Assembly: GCA_019614645.1 (NCBI GenBank)
Contig: JABWDB010000007.1
Span: 7,205,501-7,269,500 of the forward strand
Source: Stratiolaelaps scimitus
Lineage: Eukaryota > Arthropoda > Arachnida > Mesostigmata > Laelapidae
Length of the DNA stretch: 64,000 nt
Direction: 5' to 3'
In this document: positions 22,113-33,120 of the stretch, piece after piece
Layout of the letters: each line of letters begins with the position of its first letter
Position numbering within the stretch: the stretch's first letter is position 1
Program-made: the position numbers and the translations under genes
The notes under the pieces: generated by a model
Database searches by the model: none
Seen by the model: only the letters and a program-made list of their open reading frames with translations
Told to the model about the DNA's origin: nothing

Positions 22113-24702
22113 AGTTGGTAGGTATTATTACAGTTTGTTACGATAAATATACCCAGATGGCAGTATAATGGCGTTGGTGAACCAAACATGTGCTGCCGAA
22201 AATAGTAGCTTGGTTGTGTGGAAAACAGCTGTGGACTAAATTAATCCAACTTAATTAGTTATTGTTTTGTTCAACTGGAGCTCATTTTGCACTTGTGCAT
22301 TTTGAACGACCCTCGGTGGCATGGTGATATTAAACACACATATATTTATTTCATGTCACCTTTGTAACGAACAGATAATACAATTGCCTCTGTCATTGCA
22401 CACTGTTTTGTGGAAGAGTTTCCCCTGCATCCGTTCAGGTTCTTTGTTTCAATACGTACTGTCAATCTGTACAAAACACATATAGGCAAGTAGTAACTAT
22501 GAACTTTCCACTTACTCCTTCTGCGACCCATACATCGTATAATAATAATACTAATTATTATCCTTGACCCGGATAGTCGTCAACGATATAATCAGCTAAT
22601 TTGAGCTGACGCCAAGGACACAATTCACGGAGGGAGCACGCCGATTCGATGAGTTGTCTATGCCAGCTCTAAATTGATGTTCAAATTCGTCTCGTGTCCT
22701 CGTCCTTCGCGTAGGAGCAACCGCCAACCGTGGACCCTTCAGCTGTTAAAGTGAGCGCACGTTGGAACGTCTTGTTCTTAGGTTGTCTATCGTGGTAGTC
22801 TGATCAAGGCTGATCTCGTGAGCCTTGGCAGACGTCGGTGTGACAGTGTTAATTTGTCGGCATTTACCCATCGCAAACGTCACTACGGTGGATCAACCAT
22901 CAACCTGAACCCATTGTCCGCGTGCTATCAGTAGAAGGTCGTTATGATATGCAGAAAATGCATATATGTAAGTTTATATAGGACCAGTCGCAATAAAAGT
23001 ATGTATTTGTTTTTTCTATGTATTTGATATTACTCACGTCAACAGCACGAAATCCAAATTGTTGGTTTGGTATGATCTACTTCATTCAGATGGCTCGAAA
23101 GCACGGTTCAGTGTTGAGATTTCTTACTGAGACTTCTCATATCATTGTTAGTGATCGTGTTTCATATCCAATTGTTTGGCTGCGGGCGCGACATTTGAAC
23201 ATTGATTGAAACTGTTTCGCCGATATGGACCTCGATCGATTGCGAGACTTAAGGACCATTTGTACATTCGTTTGTGACAGACAGTTCACGGATACGCAAC
23301 GTCCATTGGCTGTCCGAATTTTTAGATACTCGGGGGGAGACATATGGCACCATGTATGTTATGCAGTTCTCTCCATACCTAATCTATTGTTACCCTCAGC
23401 GATTTTGGGCAATTTTTGTGATGCTCAACCACTTCGAAGGTTGATGTTGATCAAGTGCTGATCCATTATATAGATCGAAACAATCCATTTGGCGCTGTGT
23501 TGCATTATCATTGAGTTGTGTGCTTACTCCGACAGGATATACCTATTGGAGTATCGAGCTAGATTTGAAACATGTGACCAGACTGGGAACAATCCCATAT
23601 TTGCTATTTAGTAGCCGTTTAAGTGAAAGAGCGTTTCAAGACGACAGCCGTAATACTCGTGACGCGGCATCTAGAACTAAGCCTTTTAATGATTTTAGCT
23701 GTTCAGCGCAAAGAAGCCGTCTTAATAATCACAATGTAAAGATTAGGTAATGTTCATGCACACGTAAGGCTACAGAGAACACACACACACTATCAAGACT
23801 GAAGACGAACAACAGCAAATTTCATGTAGCTTCGAGGGTGAAAGAAATGGAGGAAATACGTGGATAGCGTAAAGAATCGCATGAGCGAACGGGTTTGAAC
23901 ATGATTCTTTTTTGAAACTCGACATGAATACTGTTATCAATGAAAATAAGCTGTTACATTTGTGATAGCGATAGCAGATGCGCGACCGCGATGACCGGAT
24001 TATTTCGTTCAATCATTAATTAATTATTTAATTTTTTGTACGAAGCTTTTTCTACTGCCCTTATAAGACATTGAAATTAATACTCAAGAAAAGAAAAAAC
24101 TCTTCGTATACGAACATAGCGAGTTTGTTTGAGTTTTATTTACAGACGATACAAATGATTGTTTCGGTTATTTCAATCTCTAATAGCAAATTTCCTCAGG
24201 TTGCAATATGCACATTTCGTTATGCTATATTTTCCAAGCATCTAAGCTATGCTGCATCTATCGTAACCGTAAAGAAAACGGTAGTCATCTACAGAGTCGC
24301 GGGTGATTATTTCCCTGAAATCGTTGTCAATTATAGTCGGCCGCTTCCGCAGAAAAGATAAATATTCAATCATTTAAGGCGAAGGTCGGCTGACCTATCT
24401 CTCGAAGGTAATTGTTGCAAGCGACAATTATGGTTTGCACCAATTAACTTCGATTTGTACAAAGAATCATGGCGTTTTCTCACAGGACGCCTCTGTTTGT
24501 GCTCCAGAAGTGTAATTAATAGCCTACGCACAATGCGACTGGCTGCTCGTTTCGACAACAACAACAGCAACTATGAATAGGATAGTTGGCCAGTGAAACT
24601 TTTCTTTCTGGCGCCCTCTTTCTTGCACGTACGATTGCACACCTTGCATTGCTTCATTGTTTCGTTGAATTGATTGGTTTGTGTTACTTGAACTAATTTT
24701 TC

Positions 24703-25743
24703 TTAGAAATGAGTGACGTCGGTAGAAATTCTGCCCGGAATTGATTTGACCAGATTCCAAAGATAGATCAGCCAACCTTGCGGCGGTGGCAACCTAGCAG
24801 CCGCTTCAGCAGTTTGTATAACTTCGTCAATCCATAGACGATAATATGAGGTCTTCATATAGATGCCGGGTATGCCGGGTTCTGCGCACCGAACACCATG
24901 CGACACTGTGCCAGCGAGAACCCACTTTCCTGTGTCCAGCTGTACAGCTAACGGACCTCCGGAATCGCCTTCGCACGCGTCAAATTCCCCCTCGTTGGAT
25001 CCGGCGCACAGAAATGATTCGGGCACCTCTTTCACATAGGTCGACGGCAGATTCAGCATTGTGTTCTCGCATTGTGGATGCGACAAAATTGGCAGACTAA
25101 CACTGTGCAGTGTGTTCGGCAACTCGCCCTTGAAGTAGAGTCGGCCCCAACCGGTAACAGTTGCATGGCGACCGACAAAGCGATCGGTTGATTTAGGGAG
25201 GCATATTGGCCTAACTGTCCTGCTGAAATCGGCTGGCGTCTCAAGTTGGAGTAAGGCGACGTCGTTGTGAAGGCTCGCTTCATCAAACTTCTTGTGTATC
25301 GTCATCCTGCGTACGGGAATTACCGTTAGGCCTTCTTCATCCAGCGAGTATTGCCCTAGGACGGCTACGAGATGCGCGAGTATGGGCCCCGGCCGGCAGT
25401 GGGCGGCGGTGAGCACGAACTCGCTCGATATCAACGCTCCGCCGCATTTGTAGTCCGTGACAGTGCCGAACAGTTTGCTCTCCTTGACGATGACATGCCA
25501 GGGCCACTCACCTGCGAGTGCCGGTGATCCTCCTACGATTCGTTTCGCTCGAAGCTTATGTGTCTGAGAGTTGTTGCCATATTTGGTGAACTTTGGCCTG
25601 ACGCCACAAGTCTCCTCTAAGGTGAAGTCATGACTCGTCTGAGGAACATGTCCATCTAAGGCCGAGGTATCCAGTGGCATACAGGCGATGCTCAGGGCCT
25701 GCAGAAGTTGTTGGAGGAGGAGGACCACAGCGATATTTAGCAT
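24703..25743 (-). CDS. Secreted trypsin-like serine protease (S1 family), intronless
   Basis: One open frame of 346 aa starts at the ATG at 25743 with a signal peptide (residues 1-20, Leu-rich). A short propeptide with Cys46 is followed by the activation site AKR|IVGG at residues 68-69. The catalytic triad is complete: His115 in TAAHC, Asp161 in HNDVALL, Ser261 in GDSGGPL. Asp255, six residues before the serine, gives trypsin specificity for Arg/Lys. Cys46 is placed to bridge to the catalytic domain (Cys181) after activation. There is no clip, CUB or LDL-A domain. A tail of about 30 residues extends past the usual end (IDEVIQTAEAAARL...), ending with a hydrophobic WLIYLWNLV stretch. Such proteases act in haemolymph cascades, digestion or saliva; the exact role cannot be told. 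Lack of introns may mean a retrocopy, or simply a one-exon gene. Confidence 0.92.
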   Translation of the reverse strand: MLNIAVVLLLQQLLQALSIACMPLDTSALDGHVPQTSHDFTLEETCGVRPKFTKYGNNSQTHKLRAKRIVGGSPALAGEWPWHVIVKESKLFGTVTDYKCGGALISSEFVLTAAHCRPGPILAHLVAVLGQYSLDEEGLTVIPVRRMTIHKKFDEASLHNDVALLQLETPADFSRTVRPICLPKSTDRFVGRHATVTGWGRLYFKGELPNTLHSVSLPILSHPQCENTMLNLPSTYVKEVPESFLCAGSNEGEFDACEGDSGGPLAVQLDTGKWVLAGTVSHGVRCAEPGIPGIYMKTSYYRLWIDEVIQTAEAAARLPPPQGWLIYLWNLVKSIPGRISTDVTHF

Positions 25744-28700
25744 TGCGATGTTGTTGGGTTACCAGATACACGAATTACACTGTTGGCTGCATGTTGGCGT
25801 CACTGTTCTCGCGCTTGAATCGAACAGACGCCGGATGCTTGATCAGATGAAAAACGCACCGTGATGAGCGGACTCAACGATCTAACACTGGATTTGGGCT
25901 GATCTGCTGTGACACACACGACATCCCTGACTCACACTCTGCTTAACTCAGCTCCGTCGAGGCTCAACAGCTTCGTGTAGAACATACTACTGTCTTGGGC
26001 TAACGACAAGCGACACTTGAAGGCATGTCATGTTTGCAAGGTGCGTGTTTACAACAAGCGGACAGCTACATTTACTTGCGCAAAGTTGAGCTTTAGCGAG
26101 AACTGCGCCAGCATTAGCGGGGGCTGGAGTATTGATTAGGGGTTGGTGTCGAACATTTAGAAGGATTCAATTTCAGAAACGGAGAGGAGGCCGGGGAGAG
26201 AGCTTGCCTTAGAAACCGGCCGAGAGCATCTGCTTGAACCCCCATCTCGGAAGCAACTTGCAAACACGAATCCGGTATACAAACTGAGATCGATTGGAGT
26301 TTTTTCGTGTAGCTAATTGTCGCAGCAATCGATTAGTCGGTCTGTGAGAGAGCGCGAGAGAGAGAGAGACTTCCGATTGAGCCACTACGGACCAAAGTGT
26401 CAGGCTATGCTCTCTACAAAACGTTGCATTGTACAATAGGGTCGTCCGATTTACAGACGAAAGTCAACCATAATATCGAAGTAGGATGCCACGCAATATT
26501 TTGTTGACGAAACCAACAACCTGCCTCGTGCGCAAAGAGAGAGTTTATCTGTTATGCTTTTCTCTCAAAAAAGTGTATGTATATCGTTAAAAATTTGGTG
26601 TCCACAACAGATGCACGCCGATCACTATTGTGCTATCGCGGAAGAATTTAACATGAATGAATGGTGCTCGGTTACCCTGTGTGATACATGTTCTGTTTCG
26701 AAGTAATGAGATTAATATGTACATATTGCGAAGGTTCACCGCCATTTTTCCTATTAAATTTGTTGTTATTATGATTATTATTATAGTATTGCATAAAGCT
26801 TTCGGCGGCAGAGCGAGTTTACTACGAGCTATCTACCACGAACGGCATTTCAAGCGTTACCCGAGAGGACCGACAACTAAGGTTTCCAATGAGGAAAATA
26901 GTCGGCATACAATTAAAGCCAACAGAAGTTGTTATAACATAGAGCAATATGATTAGCAAGCAGCAACGAAAAATGCAATTTGTATGATCTTGGTGGACAC
27001 AAAAAGCGTCGCATAGCCGGAACGGGTTCCAGCCAACTCTTTCCATTTCAACTCGAGTAACGTAGAGACAGTTGTTAACGGCCAGCCTGCCTACAAACCA
27101 AAATGGAAATGTATTTTTTTCCTAACTGCCCTACTTCCTCACGAGTTCTACGACCGTTTCGACAGAAATTCTGTGCGTTTTACTTCCACTCCGGGCATTT
27201 TCTCCATGCGTTATAAGCAATAATAGTTGCTTTGTCTGTGATACCCCGGACGCTTATTGTGTTTGCGGTTCGTTTGCGTGGTTCGTACTTCTCCACTTTC
27301 TCAATAACGCGCGAAGCACAATATATCATATGGCTTATCATCACGTTGACATCTGAGCGCAACGAATTCACAAAAAATTCGAATATTCGCCTCAGGGAAG
27401 CCTTGTCATGAACGTCTCACACCGGATAAACTCGGGAAGATTTCCGACCACTTTTCCTCATCTCCTAAAGAGGATAAGATTTCTGCTTGGAATAGCAATT
27501 ATACTACTATATTTTTGTCCTTTATGAGTTAAGACGTCGTGAAGCAAGCACGTAGTGATACTGGGGTATGTATAACTGGTCATGGTCTACTTGAAGACTG
27601 AAATGTTGTTGTTGTTATTGCTACTTTGATTTTACAATAAAATAGTGCCTCAAATGTTAATCCAGTTCGGTAATTATCTCGTTTTCATCGTAAGAAGTGT
27701 TTGGAAATGTGCTGTTGTCACACCTCTACACTATATATATATATATATACCTCATATACAGATGAGGTGTTGAACAGATGCTTTTTTTCAGTCTATAGTT
27801 AAGAGGTGCAGTATCCTATGCAAAATTATCGTCCGGCAGGCAGCCTCAGTGAGAAGCCATTTACTTACAGGTTACTACCGCAACCGTTTGCTGAGCCCAG
27901 CCGCTTTTGATTCAGACGAGTATCATTGTTTCTCATTTATAAGTATTCGTATTAGGGGTTGAAGAAAGCTTTTTCCGGTTAATTAATATTAACTCGAATA
28001 GTAACAAACTTTATTCAACAAATATAGTCTTCCTCCACAGCTATATATTCCCTCCCTAGAACGGGCGGCAAATATATTCAGTTTTTGAAGAAATATTGTT
28101 TTTGACCCTCAAAAGCGAAGCACCGGCATTCATCTTTGAGTTTGAAATCGCCTCAACGGAAGTTCCCGAACCAAGCTTCCACTTTGCGAGTCATTACGAT
28201 AGAGGGTCCGAAAACAGCACACATTTAGGTAGCCCTGTTCCCTGCGGTATCTCGGATTTTGAACTTGAAAAGCATTTGTGCACGAAATTTTAATCGAGAT
28301 AGGTCCATTTTGAAGTCCTGTGTGAAATGTTTTAAAATCATCCGTTCTTAGTTTATTCTGCAAAAACTCAATTCCAACTAATAACACTCATTTCGCACTC
28401 AAACAGCGCTGCTGCAACTCCCGCGGCGCCGAAGTTTAAAATATTAGAACCGAAGATTACTTTCTGGGAGCCCTAATATTATGAAATACGCCAAACAAAT
28501 AAGGAAACAATGATGTTCTCATTTGCCTAACCCGGTGCTCAGATGAATATGCTCATAACCTAGAATTCTTGGATAAAGAGGCATGGATGAGTAAAGATTT
28601 CATTAACCCTACCCTGCTCAATAAATATGTTTTCTTTGATCTCGAATTGGGTTATCAGTACCTACATCAGCGGGATAAGTAGTCATGCAACAGGCGTCAC

Positions 28701-28994
28701 CTGTAGTGGAAAAGCCCTGAGAGTGTTGACGGAGATCACTCAGACAAGCTCGCCGTTAATGATCTCCAGTATTTATGTTTAAATGCTTGAGAAGTAGGGT
28801 GAGTTCATAAACAAGAACGTTATCGGTATAGAAGGATGGGGGCATTGTTGCTTCCTTCAAAGTAAAAATTTGAGATCTGGCCCCAGTGGGACGGAAACAC
28901 CTGCACGTACACACAACAACACTGTCCGTAGCAGAGAGTCAATGAATGCTTTACCACTGAATGGACCTAGCGACAGTCGGCACCGTTTCCCATC
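25744..28994. other. Intergenic stretch between serine protease and receptor-like gene
   Basis: This contains the protease promoter side, a GA-rich simple run at 26348-26369 and a (TA)n run near 27731-27749. One minus-strand frame of about 88 codons (27180-27443) is protein-like in composition but unrecognised and is listed separately. No transposon or RNA gene is seen. Confidence 0.4.
27180..27443 (-). other. Possible orphan exon, unrecognised
   Basis: The minus-strand frame is open for about 88 codons and ends at a TAA at 27180. Its composition is protein-like (MISHMIYCASRVIEKVEKYE, then charged residues) with no family motif that I know. A weak acceptor (GTGTGAG) precedes it and no partner exon was found, so it may be a relic or chance. 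Confidence 0.18.
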
Positions 28995-30083
28995 TTACCG
29001 TCGTACCGACAGTCGCCAGCCCTGGCAAAGTAATTCTCCTATGAAAAGTGCAATTGCAAATGTCGAACTCAGCACTAACATGAGGAAAATATTCTTCACA
29101 TCCTTAAAGGACATACCCGGCGATTTCAGCTCTTTAAGCAAGTGCATGTTGTCTCTATCGGTGTTAAGCATCCCGCCTAGAATGCCGCGATGTCCCCGAC
29201 GTCTCGTCTTAGCTCTGATTTCATCCCACTGCTCGTGTCGGCCGCGTTCATAGAGCGGCACTATGGTACGTTGCTCGGAGAACGTCTGCCTTAGCCTAAC
29301 CATCACGCCCGGCTCAATATCGTTTTCCAGCATGAACACATTGACATACAAAGCGTTACCTGGGGCACGCGCAAATTTCACCCAGCTGAAGGCTTTCCGC
29401 AGCATTCGCTCCCAGAAGTGTCCATCAAGCATACACTCCGTAGCCTTTGTCCGTTTTCGTCTCCAAAATTTCGGACGTGTCGCTCTTGTCACCGGCTGCG
29501 ATAACCAGAGGTGTCGATGAAGATAGAGATAGTATTTGGGAGCCGGCCGGCCCCGCTCGCAGATCTCCTTCGTCAGCAGCACCTTTTGAGCTTGTGAACT
29601 GCCGGATATATAGTCGCCCTGATAGATAAGTACGAAGAGTCGTGAAAACGCCAGCCACGCGAGGAGCAGAGACAGATACGAGGCCGAACAGGACGGAGGA
29701 CGAAACGCGCGCGCGGTGAGTTGCGCTACAATTAGCCGCAATGAGTGGCGCCATCGGTGAGATCGAAAAATGGTGAGCAACAGGGACGAGGCAGCCACCA
29801 CCACCGACGGCTGCCATCGCGGAAAGCTGACGGTGAACGACATCACCTCGAGATACTCGTCGTCGGTTAGCGCCGACAGAGATCGCGTGGGCATCGCATG
29901 TACGCTATTGAGCGGATCGAAGCTGTATGAAGAGCCAATGGCGAATCGCACCAGAGACACGTTCGGAAGAACTGCGGTGTGAACCCCAACGGGGTTTCGT
30001 GGGAGACACCCACTCGCTGGGTTGGGCTGCCCTTCCGAGGGAAGGACATCTTTGATATCTAGCGATAATTGCCACCAGCACAT
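28995..30083 (-). CDS. Ionotropic-receptor-like protein, partial (membrane region and C-terminus)
   Basis: A single open frame of 362 aa from an ATG at 30083. The order of features recalls arthropod ionotropic receptors: a hydrophobic segment at about residues 92-106, a short pore-like stretch at 114-127, a second segment at 135-153 ending in a Tyr-rich exit (LIYQGDYIS), a soluble ligand-lobe-like part at 155-330, and a last membrane segment at 333-352 (LMLVLSSTFAIALFIGEL). Such receptors are ligand-gated channels of chemosensory neurons. No amino-terminal lobe of normal size and no signal peptide are present, so either an upstream exon is missing or the gene is truncated. The first 40 residues are low in helix or strand character and may not be real coding. 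Assignment is by layout, not by a diagnostic motif; a gustatory receptor relic is the alternative. Confidence 0.4.
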   Translation of the reverse strand: MCWWQLSLDIKDVLPSEGQPNPASGCLPRNPVGVHTAVLPNVSLVRFAIGSSYSFDPLNSVHAMPTRSLSALTDDEYLEVMSFTVSFPRWQPSVVVAASSLLLTIFRSHRWRHSLRLIVAQLTARAFRPPSCSASYLSLLLAWLAFSRLFVLIYQGDYISGSSQAQKVLLTKEICERGRPAPKYYLYLHRHLWLSQPVTRATRPKFWRRKRTKATECMLDGHFWERMLRKAFSWVKFARAPGNALYVNVFMLENDIEPGVMVRLRQTFSEQRTIVPLYERGRHEQWDEIRAKTRRRGHRGILGGMLNTDRDNMHLLKELKSPGMSFKDVKNIFLMLVLSSTFAIALFIGELLCQGWRLSVRR

Positions 30084-31880
30084 TGTGCGTCACGGTATAA
30101 CCAGCGGATCGCAAACACGATCGACAATCGTTAGAAACAGTTGACACCGAACTATTCAGGATAGTTGCCCACGACTTATCCCCTATGACTTATAGGATCG
30201 GCCACTATTATGCTCCACTGCATATACAAAAAAAAAACAGTGCACACACATACATCAGATCCGATCTTCCGAAGCAATGCAAAAAGCAATTCCGAGGACG
30301 TTAACTGTTGGCTGAGAGTCTGTACGAAGCCACAACGTGTATGTCGACGAATATTTACGCGAACATTTAATGTACGCAGTAAACATCACTGAGCTATTAT
30401 AAAACGACTTACGCAAAAACGCTTGAATGGCTATTAAGTAAATGCTATAGATTAGACAGATTTGTGGCAACTTTCATGAACAATAAAAAAATCATTAACA
30501 CTTCCTGTTAATCGATAGCTCATTATTGTATACACCTCAGTGAATACCGAGGCCTCCGGTGAGCGTTTCTGTAATCGTGCTTACTTGAGGTTCACACAAT
30601 GCTCCGTGAACATATCGGAACAGAAATGCGTATATTTCGCCCTGAATGAAGCTCAATATGTCTCGGCACGTTATAACTGTACTGGCATTAATAGTGAATG
30701 AAGTAAAACATAAATCCACCTTGTTTCGGAAGATTGTTAATTTCATATATTGATTAACATTTGAAGATCTATTCAATTTTGTTGAAATAAGTTCACTCAA
30801 TATAGGTTGCGGTGCTTTTTTACATGTTGACGATAACGTACGTGAAAGTAGTCGCGACAATCGACGACTACAGCATAATAAATACGGACAGCATAATTTT
30901 ACGTGTTCATGGACACGGTTTGCAAATTTCATGGTGGAATCACCATGAAATTTGCTTATTTCATGGTGGTAAAATTATTGAATAGATTCGTGGCCACAAT
31001 CTGCTGTATCAATCCCATAGCGTTCTTTCGACATGGTGCGAATGTTAATGATCAGCGTTGTACCTCTACACACTAGAAAATGATTTCTTGCCGTTTTGAT
31101 GAACAAGAATATGATGAACAAGAACTCATTTCTCTGACGGTACGCGTACATACATATTTCGGAAAAAAATTTTCCAGAATTTTCAGCTAAGATAGTCAAG
31201 GAGTTTACTTGACATTGTGTTGTCAAGCTGAGAAAACAACGAGACGGTATGTACACCTTGTCTGGTGACTCACTGCGAACGATTATGAACTCTTTGAGAA
31301 GAGAAATCAAGGCTGATCGCCAAGCGCAACGTGGTTCGCCGTTCAGATGAGCGTGCAGCCGACTCAGGCTACTTGTGATGGGACTACATTTGTCAGTTAA
31401 CAATTCAACAATACAACAAGTATTAGGTTGATTAAGGCAAAGCCGTACGATTTCTTCGTAAAATTTAAATGTAATTAATAAAAGATTTTTCGTCGATTGC
31501 ACATAAGTGTAATTCCTGAGAATGTACTGTACTCTTTTCTTCTGAGAATAGATAATTACAAGGCGGCACATGGTGACACAATCTGGGTCAAGTTCACGGT
31601 CTCCCCAATGCGTCATTAATTACTGTATACGGTGGTTGGCATAAACTTAAGACACCCCTATATTTCAACAAATCGTTACAAAAAATACACATTTTAGGCA
31701 TTTCTTCTGTATCAGATTAATGCACGTGTCAAATAACATACACTCCACAAAGAACAACGCATATGACGGCGCACACCGCCCTCTTCAATGAAATGTGTCA
31801 ATTTTCGAGTGTGCAAAATGATAAGTCACCCTACGTTATCGAGTGTTTTCGCTGGGTTTATCCACTTTGTTTCGAGAATT
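30084..31880. other. Stretch with two unassigned minus-strand open frames and a perfect hairpin
   Basis: Minus-strand frames 30975-31616 (213 aa) and 30537-30932 (131 aa) are the longest here. Both are rich in Leu, Ile, Phe and Cys, and the second has a segment (FTSFTINASTVITCRDIL) faintly like the last membrane helix of a gustatory receptor. Neither has a clear start, splice sites or a diagnostic motif. They could be pseudogene remains of a chemoreceptor next to the receptor-like frame at 28995-30083, or chance. Confidence 0.2.
30922..30955. repeat. Perfect 15-bp inverted repeat (hairpin)
   Basis: Arms GCAAATTTCATGGTG (30922-30936) and its exact reverse complement (30941-30955) flank the loop GAAT. 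A third direct copy of the inner sequence ATTTCATGGTGG follows at 30958. Likely the end of a foldback element or a snap-back DNA polymerase artefact; it is not next to a gene end. Confidence 0.85.
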
Positions 31881-31895
31881 CACGCTGTACTGTAG

Positions 31896-32870
31896 TCATG
31901 GGCACGCTTCGAGCCTTACTGGTACGGAGAAAGCAGTTATTACTTCTTAACAAGGAGCAGGAAAGACGCTGGCTGCAATTGCCAGCGAAATTGGTAAAAG
32001 TCGTTGCGTAGTGCGAAATTATTTACGCGTTCCGTCGACGTATGATACTAGTGAATCCAAAGGACGTCCAGAAAAGGTCAGCCAGCGAACTGCCATGCAC
32101 ATTTGTCGACTGGCCTCGAATTCGACCATAAGGTGTGACGCAAGTAAGCAAGAGTTAAACCTTCAGGTTCATAGATTAGCAGTTTTAAGGACAGTTAAGC
32201 GTTATCCGCATATCATACGGGCACAAATTAAAACAAGACCTCGTCCTCAACAACGCCACATGACTGCCCAACTAAACTTCGCTGCAATAATATGGACAGA
32301 GTCTAGACATTAGTGAATATTGGGGCAACATTTTTTGAATAGTATCCTAAGGGTGCACATCTATCTAAAAGGTACTATGTTGTGTTAGATCGTCTTCAGT
32401 GACGAGAAGCAGTTAAATTTGGATGGGCTAGATGGATTTGACGGTTATTGACATGATGTACGTAAAGAGTCGCGGTACTTCTCGAAGCGCAATTTCGGCG
32501 GAGCGTGCTTCATGATTTGGGGAGCTTGGCAAACTCGCACTCACCTTCGTCTCATCTCAAATGAATAGCGAGGACTATCAGCCGATGTTGACCGACAATC
32601 TACTACCATTTAGACCAGATTTCATCGACTGCCAAATATTTTCCAACAACTCATGTCAGCGCGAGTAGACGTGAGTGGTTTGGACGGCACAAAGTTAAGC
32701 CCCAGAGTTGTTAAAACACGTGTTCTTCGGATGTCAATCCGACGGAAAACCTCTAAGGCATTCTTCCACGATGAGCAAATTCGTCGAATCAGCAGCATAC
32801 AGCTGACGATTGATTCTATCAATTCCTAGAAAAGACTCTCATCCAATCGTCCTGTTGCCAGTAGCGTTTA
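31896..32870 (+). mobile_element. Dead Tc1/Tc3-type transposon (transposase pseudogene)
   Basis: Plus-strand frames with several shifts and stops spell a Tc3-like transposase: an N-terminal helix-turn-helix part (AKLVKVVA..., NYLRVPSTYD, KGRPEKVS), the first catalytic block SDEKQLNLDGLDGFDGY, a block YFSKRNFGGACFMIWGAW, MNSEDYQPMLTDNLLPF, and a damaged third block SDVNPTENL. The second catalytic Asp (usually in QQDNA) is not preserved. Terminal inverted repeats were not resolved. Confidence 0.88.
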
Positions 32871-33120
32871 ATACAAGATGTACCATCGCACTCGTTCAAG
32901 AAAAAAAAGACAGTTCACGATCCTGTCAAGGAGTGTGAGCGAATCACGAAATATGAAAATTTCGCAAAATGGCATTGCAATGTTCAGCATACTGCGTCAC
33001 GTTGTATATTCGAGAAAAAAACACCGGTTGAAGACAAGAGGCGCATTATAAACCGCTGCTTAATACATATCGAACAATTCCTGCATCTTACATTAATTGT
33101 ATGGCTGGTGGGCATTTATA
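32871..33120. other. Spacer between the Tc3-type relic and the LINE tail
   Basis: No gene or recognisable repeat is seen. Confidence 0.3.

Larger units (their letters stand above)
21539..24702. other. Intergenic stretch between the 734-aa gene and the serine protease
   Basis: No further coding exon is supported. The part next to 21538 is the intron or 5' flank of the 734-aa gene. A fragment at 21657-21712 resembles the 3' end of SINE family 2, and a (TA)n run lies at 22090-22112. Short open frames at 23018-23461 and 23511-23750 show no family motif. The right end contains the 3' flank of the protease. Confidence 0.4.
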
